DNA of 64,000 nucleotides from assembly GCA_964057225.1 (NCBI GenBank), contig OZ059897.1:13392001-13456000 (forward strand), given 5' to 3'. A model generated the notes under the pieces. It was not told the origin of the DNA. It searched no databases and saw only the letters and a list, made by a program, of their open reading frames with translations. Position numbers and translations under genes: made by a program. Origin of the DNA: Auanema rhodensis (taxonomy: Eukaryota > Nematoda > Chromadorea > Rhabditida > Rhabditidae). This document shows positions 29,043-37,993 of the stretch, piece by piece. The number at the start of each line of letters is the position of its first letter. The first letter of the stretch is position 1.

Positions 29043-32000
29043 TTCTTGCTTCTCTCTCCGATGATATACCCAAAGTCTTCATCACAGTTGGTTGCGAGTT
29101 GGATGAAGTCTTCAGCAATTTTCTCCGCTCATCTTATTACCATTGAATTTTGTGTATACTAGCCAGTATTAAGCTCTGCGTTCAGTAGCTTTTACATCGT
29201 TGCATATGCTTTTGCATTGAAAAGCTGAAGGTATCTAGCAGAAGGCGGAAAAAAAAACCTACTTCGTCATTTTCAAACGGCTACTTATCTGAAATCCTTC
29301 TCTCTATTCGTTAAGTCTATGCTAATACGCTCGAGCGACCTGTTCCTTGACGTCATCTGGTTCCACTGACTGCAAAGTAGTTTAAGCTTAAACTTTTTAG
29401 TTATTTTTAGGTTCTACTAATCAAGCATATTCCTTCTGATCTCTTGCTTGTTTCCTTGAATTTATTTTCAATTTTTTTTATTTTTCTTAAGCTTTTTGCC
29501 TCTACTTATATGCATAGAATTTCTTCTAACCTTGAATTTCTAATCATCAATATGCATATAAAGTCAAAATGAATGAAGAAGTATGAGTTTTTCGGCCTTC
29601 GTTCATGTTTTCCTCATTCATGAGATTGTGGCAACTTTTCGAATTTATACTATTTTCTTCATAATAACATGAAATTCGTTGACTGTTTATCGTTATAACG
29701 ATAAGATTATAATTGTATATACATACATGTACAATAAGAAACTGATGAAGAATTGTTATTTGAATTTTACTTCTTTCTTTCTATAATTCTTGATTTTGTC
29801 TTCTCCTATGATTAGCAGCTTATTTTAATTTTAGTGAGAAAATTATCTTGCTATTCATTTTGTTACATGTTATCATAAATATATATAATTAACTGCATTT
29901 CATTATTTTCTTTATTTTTTTTGTTTCAGAAAGATTGTGCCATCTGTGACGATCCTCCAACATCTGGCTCATCGGATTCCGATTCAAAAGTAAGTTTTCA
30001 TGTTTTTTTTTTTCATTTCAACATATACATGCATATTTTTTCTAATAATTATTGATAAATCAAGTTTCTGCTCAAAAGCAAAAGAACAATACAAATACTT
30101 TTTTTCTGATTTTCATTAAAAAAATGTTTGGAAAGTATTGTTGATTCTACCCTTGAGCTAGATTACTTGTTGTTATAAATTAGTTATTGTGATACATCTA
30201 TATATTTTAATATATGCATACAATGATAATAATCATTCTTTTGTGCACAATTTGTGAGTTATCTTGTTCAACATTTTGCAATTTAAATTACATTAAATAG
30301 CTATTTTCTGAAATTTTTATAAAACAGTAATTTCAAATAATTTTCTATGTTTCTTATTATATAGAATGTAAAAAAGTATATAAAGAAAGAGAGAGATTGA
30401 AAGATTTTGTGAAGTAAGGGAATAAAAATAAATATATCCTCCGATAACATGCACTATGCTGTCGACATTTTCGCGAAAATTTAGAAATCGAGTAGTATAA
30501 GTTTGAATATATGCTCTCCTTTACCTTCGGATTAATCTAACTTCATTGATCATGTTTTAAGCTTTTGTCTTAATATTATTTCAATCCGCTCACTTTGCAT
30601 TTGTCTCTGTATATGCCTTTGTTATTTGACTTAGTATTATACTCTCTCATTTTCCTTATCCTTTTTATTTCCTTCCCAAAAACAGCTTACGTGTCCGTCT
30701 CGTTTTCCTATTTCTCGTTAGTTTCAAGGTATCCAATTTCACTTTACCTGAAGCAATATGAGATTCCATGAAGCATTGCCCCGAAAATCTTTCCTTCTCG
30801 TTATATATGAGTTCTAATATATCGCTTAGTCTCATTTCATTACAAAAACTAATCGAATTGTGAAGGAATTCATTTTTCCACTTTTTACCTTTTTCAATTT
30901 TATTGTGATATGAAAAAATCTTATTTGTCTGAGTGTTCAGTTAAAGCTCTTTGAAGACTCGTAGCAAATGTGGTCGATGCTCTGTTAATTATGAATGAGC
31001 AACGTGAAGGCTTCGAGCTTGATGTTGAAACTAATCATGCTTTGAGAAGTTAGTGTGAGAGAAATAGGGTCAATCCGAATATAACGCTTAGTATATCCTT
31101 TCTTTCATTTTATTTCTCTAACTTTGTCTCTCGTATTCGCTTCTCTTCTCCTACACGTTTTCTTCCTTTATCTCTATTTCTTTTTTCTCTTGATTCTCTT
31201 TTCTTTTTCCAATTGCGTGCGGTTTGTTTCTGAAAAGGATAGAAAAAGCAAAAGAGAGTGAAATAGAAATAAGAGAATTTTTAGTCAAAACATACTTTGC
31301 CTCAGGGTAATTAAGAGGGTTTAAGAGATGTGAAGACTAAGCTTATCTATAGCGTTTTGCTTCGAACTCACTGTTATCCGAGAGTTTGCTCTTTGTTTTC
31401 GAGAACTTAAAGTATGATGACAGAAAAAGTGTAGAAAAATTGAAATATATATCTAAACAATAGAATGACTATTGTATATCTTGCATTGCGCTCTATCATG
31501 TCATTCTCATCCATCTTCACTTCTTTTCCTGCTGCTGCGTTTAGGCTTCCTCTCTAGTACTAGTTATTCTTATGATCGTCTTCATTATCACGCAAATTTG
31601 TTTGGGCATGTAGAACCTCAGAATTCATGCTTTAAACGTTGAATTCGCCAATATAGCAAGTATCCACCACAACCGTTGGTCTTGTGTGCCTTTGTTTCTG
31701 TTGAATCCACGATCATTTCATCTATCTTGCTAGTATTGCTCCTTTCCTTCTATCTTAGATTTCTATTATTCGTAAGAATTATTTTCAGAGCCACGCATTT
31801 TCAAAATTTTTATTTTCAGTTTAATCTGGTCTTCAGTTTAATTAAATTGTTTTCATAATTTTCAAAGTTTTTCCTCAATACAATTTATATTTAAACTTAA
31901 TCGCAAACATTTTTTGTGAGGCTGAGGCTAGAAAAGTCGTCTTTCTTACAGAAATAGGCACATGTTTCTCTAATTTTGTAAACATTGTTTTATTTATCAT

Positions 32001-34394
32001 TCAGTCAAAATCTAAGATTCCAATATTTTTTTTGAAAAATAATTTTTTTTTTCAATTTTTTAGTAACTTAATGTTTTTTTTCCAAATTTCTCGTTCATTT
32101 TACATTCATACTATCTTCATTTAAGCTGTTATGACGAGAATCACTCAGTAGAAAATTCCGTTTTCCAGCTGTCATAACATATCATCCTCTTTATCACTAT
32201 TTTCAAAAGTATAACTTCAAATGGAGTAAAAACATGTATTTTTTAGCTTGTTTCGCTGTCACCGGCGTAAATCAGGCGGAATTAGGCTTTATTAGCCAGT
32301 TGTAAGCTTAGTTAGACCTCATAGCAATCGTCACTCCCCCAATAATCGGTTGAACAAGCTTTTACTTCTGAATTTCTTCAATTTGAAATAACCAAATATA
32401 AATAAATATAATTGAAAAAATGTTTTGAACAACTTTTCTATTTCTTCTTTGTTTCAATTTGTCTATATTCTTTGTTTTTTTTTTGAAATTTTCTCTTTTT
32501 CCGCTAAAAAAATGAAAAAAAGAGATAGTTACAAATTTTGTGAGATTTAGTTATCGTTGCTAAGTGAAAAAGTGAGAGAATTCGATAAATATTTTAATAT
32601 TCTCTAAAACTATTGATTTCAAATGTTTTTATCAACTTCTTCAAAACACTCATTATTGACTTTTATTTTTGCTCCAAAAAAGAAAGAGTATTCTCCATAT
32701 TTTGCAGATTTCACCTATGGCTCCTACCGTAGATGGTGCTGAAACGGCTTTACATAGTATAGAAGGTACGTTTTTTGTTCTTTATTCAATTCAGATTTCT
32801 TCGTATATAAACTTTTTCTTATATAATTAAACCAATTATGGCAAATTTGAATATTGATGAAGCTTATTGCAACGAAACTTCGAATAAGAAATGTTGAATT
32901 ATGCATATAGCATATAGTTAATGAAAAGAATTCGTTTTTTTTTCATTTTTGTAATCTAACAGCAGATTTTTTTTATTTTAATGAAGATGACGTTGATGAT
33001 TTTAAAGAGTACCTACGAAACAATGTTGTTTTCTATTTGATTCTGCTGTATTCAAGATACTTGTATGCCATCATTTGCATGCTTTTCTTCTTGTTTTCTT
33101 TTATTGCTACTACTTCACTGTGTTCCAAATGTAAAGAAAAATAAATAGCATTTTGGTTGGGGAAAAAGCTGATTTTGTCTAAGAATCCTTGTTTTTGATT
33201 GAGCATCATCAAGTTCTCACTTACCAATTCAAATTAAAGCTTGAAACTTGAGTCGCCCGTCTTTCAGGGTGGTAGTCGATGCTAAATTTGGAATCGCGAT
33301 GAAAGCTGCAATGAGCATTCACAACTTTAATTTGATTATTTTATTTTTTTTCTTCCCTCAAATTGTGAAATATGCCAAAAGAGTATTGATTGCCAAACAT
33401 CAGAATTGTTTGAAACTTTTATTCAGGCAATTTAATGCGATTGAAAGAAATTGCAATCAAAAGTAATGAAAAAACTTTTTGATTTATATAATGTGATAAT
33501 TTCAAATAATTTTCAGTATCTTTGCTTAGATTGTCTCAGTAACAACGAGTAGCATATGTGTTTATAAAACTATGTATGAACACACACACACACACACATC
33601 TATATGTATATCTATATATATTTATATTTCAAATATCTAATTAAACTAAATATATTCATTAAACATATATCTATATGTATATGCAATATACTATAAAGAT
33701 ATAAGATATGTTGAGAAAACTTTCCAATTATTTCACTTTTATGATTGATTTCATATTAGTTTTCCTTAAATATACAAATTACGTTTACTTCGATGTTCCA
33801 AAACTCAACGGAATTCCCCTCTCCCATTCTTCCCGTTGCAGGTTAATTTAACCAAAAGAATGTCTTAAAAGTTAAAAAAAAAGATACATAAATAAAAAAA
33901 CTTATAAAAGAAACAATTAAAAAATAGTTTTATTCGCCTGGCTTCTTCTCTATTGACGGTGATGCTCATTTGCTTTAACGCGAATTGTCCGATAACTACT
34001 AATGCCTTTGATGTCTCAAGAGTAGACATGTTTTTGCCCCCGAATTTTTATGTTTTGGGCTCGTTCGAACAATGCAAACTGAGAGAAAATGAGCAAGATA
34101 TGGTAGGAAGCAGAGAGAAAAAGAATAACAGAACAAAGACAAAACGAGAGAAAGCATTCATAGAGCCAACATAAAAATCATAAAAAATTATAATATATAA
34201 TAGACTTCTACGATTTTTTTTGTTAGGGTGAAAAGGAAAAAAAATAGAAATATATTTTGTTATATATTCATATACATATAACCATATGATATATTTATTT
34301 TGGAGTAAAGAATGTTCTATTACAGTTCTAATAAAAATAATTTAAACTATATCACTTTGAGTCCCTATAATGCATACATATAGTATATATAGTA

Positions 34395-34455
<61 letters not shown>

Positions 34456-37400
34456 CTCTTCTATTCTATATTCTACATTTATTTCGGATTCTCTGTGTAG
34501 AATTCTCGTAGTTAGAAGGAATATAATGCACAGGAGAGGATGAGGAAGTATATGAGAAGAGAGGGAAAAAGAAAATGATGTACTGAAAAGCTGCATTATG
34601 GCTTTGTTTCCATGTACTTCTTTCAATTTCTTTGGATAGCCGATCTTATTGTGAGAATCGAAGTGTCCGGAATTGAAGACAAGAGCCGTCTAATTAGTTT
34701 CAATTTGTATTCTAATTATTTTTTCTCTACATATACTATATCATCTGCATTTCTTTTTATTTTTTTTTTCTTTAATCGGAATATTATTTTATTTTCTGTT
34801 GTTGACTGTTCGATTAAAAGAAATATTTCACGCCAATATTTCATTTATCATTAACATTCATGCATATAAACTGCTTGCGTCGGCCATACCTAGAAATTGC
34901 CATTTTTGATGCTACGATTTCATGAATTTTCATTGATTTGCCCGTGGGCTAAACACATTTGAGTCGGATGTCAGATGCTTCCCTGATGAATGAAATGTCG
35001 TCAGTAAAAGATGTCATGAACATTTAAGCGGATTTTTCATTTGAAGAACTGCAAAAAGGAGCTTTTCTCAATTCGTTTGGTCGACATTTTTTGTCCCCAA
35101 ATGTTTGATCCATAAGGGTTAGCGAATACGATAACCAGTTCCGATTGACTTGGCTATGTATATCTAGATTGAAGTTAAACTCATAGTTCAGAAGAGTTCT
35201 TTCAATTTATTTTTTTGTGAACTCTGCAGCTTCCACGTTGCACCCTCTCAGTTTTACTTCATCTTCTACTTTCTTATTCACTACCTAAGACGAGTTTAAT
35301 ATATTCTTTGGTGTTCCTCTGTTTTGAAAGTATTCTTATTCAAAATTGTTTTACTTACTTTCCTTGGATTGTTTTGCACAATTTGATTCGCCTCAGAAAA
35401 AAAAAACGTAAGAGGTTAAGATGACGAATAGCAGAAAAATAATATATGTAGATCGCAAACAATTACAAAAAGAAATAGAAAGAAGTTAAAGTTTTTAAAG
35501 TTCAAAAATATTAATAAAATCACAAATAGAAAGGTGAAAATGGAAAAAAGGGGAAATCAATAAAGACCAACCGTTCTGTGCGTCAATTTTTGAACAATAT
35601 TAGTGAAATAATCATCCACCAAATGATTCTACTGCTATAATTTAATAAGAATATGCTAATTTAAGAGCATCATATTTTACAAAAATCATTTTCACGTGAA
35701 AACCTTATAAATGTTTTACAAATTGAATGAAAACGAAATAATTTAATATTTATTTTTAGTTGTGCGGAAGAAAAGTGTTAGCGTTGGTCGAACTGCACCT
35801 ATAGAGACAGGCAAAGAAACTGTTATAGAAATTGACAAGGTTTTAGAATTTGTGTAATACAGAGGTTGAAACCAAATATTCATAGGAAGGTCGAGGTCTT
35901 GGTTTATCAATAGTTGGAGGTTCTGATACAGTACTTGGAACTGTTGTTATTCATGAAGTTTATCCTGATGGAGCAGCTGCTCATGATGGCCGCCTGAAAC
36001 CGGGTGATCAAGTTTTAGAGGTTCTTGTTTCTTGAAAACATTTCTTATGATCATTAATTCCTTCGCAGGTTAATAACATATCTCTTCGCGGTGTAACACA
36101 CGATCAAGCCATTGCATCCCTCCGCCGAACACCGCCTAAGGTAAACAGCAAACACTTCTGGGCATTTTTTTTTTAAATTATGAATTCTTAAGAATTTTCA
36201 AGTATTTTTTGTTTGTTTTTTACACTTCGTTTTTTTTTCCAATTTATTCCATCCCTTCTTCAATTTTACAATGTCTCTATATTCAAATGCAACTTTTCGT
36301 AACAAAAATTAAATCATCGAACATAAAATACATAAAATTGAAAATTACAATAATAGTTGTTGCAATGAAATGTGCAATTTTTGAACAAATACAACTTCAA
36401 TATTTAGGTTCGTCTCCTCATTTATCGAGATGTCAACTTACAAAATAGTCTGTTGGACCCTACTCAGATATACAATTTGTTTGAGGTTGAGCTGATGAAA
36501 AAACCTGGTCGTGGTCTGGGTTTGAGCATTGGTGAGCATTTTTTATTTATCTGCTTAAACGAAATAAAAAAATGAAAAACGATTGCTCAGTCATTATTTA
36601 TTTGCCTGTTTATTTGGCACCATTTCAATTTCGTTACGGATATTCAGCATGCTTTTTTTTTGCTTGAATACTGATTCTCACAAGAAAGCTTAGGTTTTTT
36701 GATTAGGTTGGAGGAGTAAAAAATAAAAATTCATAAGAATTATAAATATGAATAAATGTTTAAAATTTTAATTATGTTGTTATGTTTAGTTGGGCGAAAA
36801 AATGAACCTGGAGTGTATGTCTCAGAAGTTGTTAAAGGTGGAGCAGCTGAGGCAGATGCTAGACTGATGGCTGGTGATCAGGTTGGTCGTGGACGGCGGA
36901 ATGCCGTTTCCGGTTCAAGTTTGTTAACCAATTTTGTATTCAGATTATGGCGGTAAATCAACAAGATGTGAGAAATGCTATGCAAGAAGATGTCGCAGCT
37001 ATGCTAAAAACATGCACGGGCAAGGTTCATCTAAAAGTTGGACGATGGAAACTAGCTGAAACAGCTAGAATTCAGCCACTCATAGACTTGTCCACATCTA
37101 ATACTTTAACTGCTTCCACAACTACTCCAAGAGTAAGATTTTACATTTCATTGTTTTGAAAGAATTTAATAATTTAGCCTAATAATACTACGGAAGAAGT
37201 AACTGCTCCGGTGACTGTAGAACGATCTGTACCATCTCCTGCTCCTCCAATGAAGCCATCCATAACACATACCGCTCCAGATTCTCAAGAGGCCGTTGAT
37301 CTCAGTCCTGTACAAGAGGAAACGAGTAGTGGTGGAGCTGAACATGTACTGTTTTCAAATATTTTGACTGTTAACTACTTTCGAATTTTCAGAGAAGCTT

Positions 37401-37942
37401 GGGAGATGATGGAGGATCACCAATATACCATGTTTTGCCAGATCTGAAAGAGGATGGAAGCGATACATTGATGGTTGAGCTACGAAAGGCAAGTCTTTTT
37501 TCAATATTTATCGAACGGTGCGTGAGTAGAACAGATGAATATAAACTCAAGAGAACGAAATATTACTGTAAGTTATAAAACAGGGTAAATACTTATAACC
37601 CCTCATAAATACTTATAACCCCTCACACTGAAGCATTTTTTCTTTGTGTTTTTGTGTCGTCGTCTGTGGTTGTCGGGCTTGGTGGGGTTGTAGCTTTTAT
37701 TGGATCTGCCGCTGCCCTACCGACAAGTCTCTCTGGCCCAAGCGTCATCTCTTTTTTTTCTTTTTGCGCCTTTAGCAATAGCAGTAGCTCGAATAAAGCT
37801 GACATTCTTTAAATCCCTCCTTAGCATGTATACTATTTCTCATGCTTTCTGTTCATTCTGATGGGTTGGTTTGTTCAGGCCTGCGGGGAAGAATGAAAAG
37901 GAAGGAAGATAGAGACTAAGAGAGAGAGGGAGAGAGAGAGAT

Positions 37943-37993
<51 letters not shown>

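Noticed and set aside
33541-34460. Possible CRISPR-like or tandem array among short repeats
   Set aside because: Only simple CA/TA microsatellites, and CRISPR arrays are not expected in a nematode nuclear genome.
37623-37805. Minus-strand open frame with Thr/Pro-rich end in the GC-AG intron
   Set aside because: Short, no domain and no supporting acceptor or polyadenylation signal.
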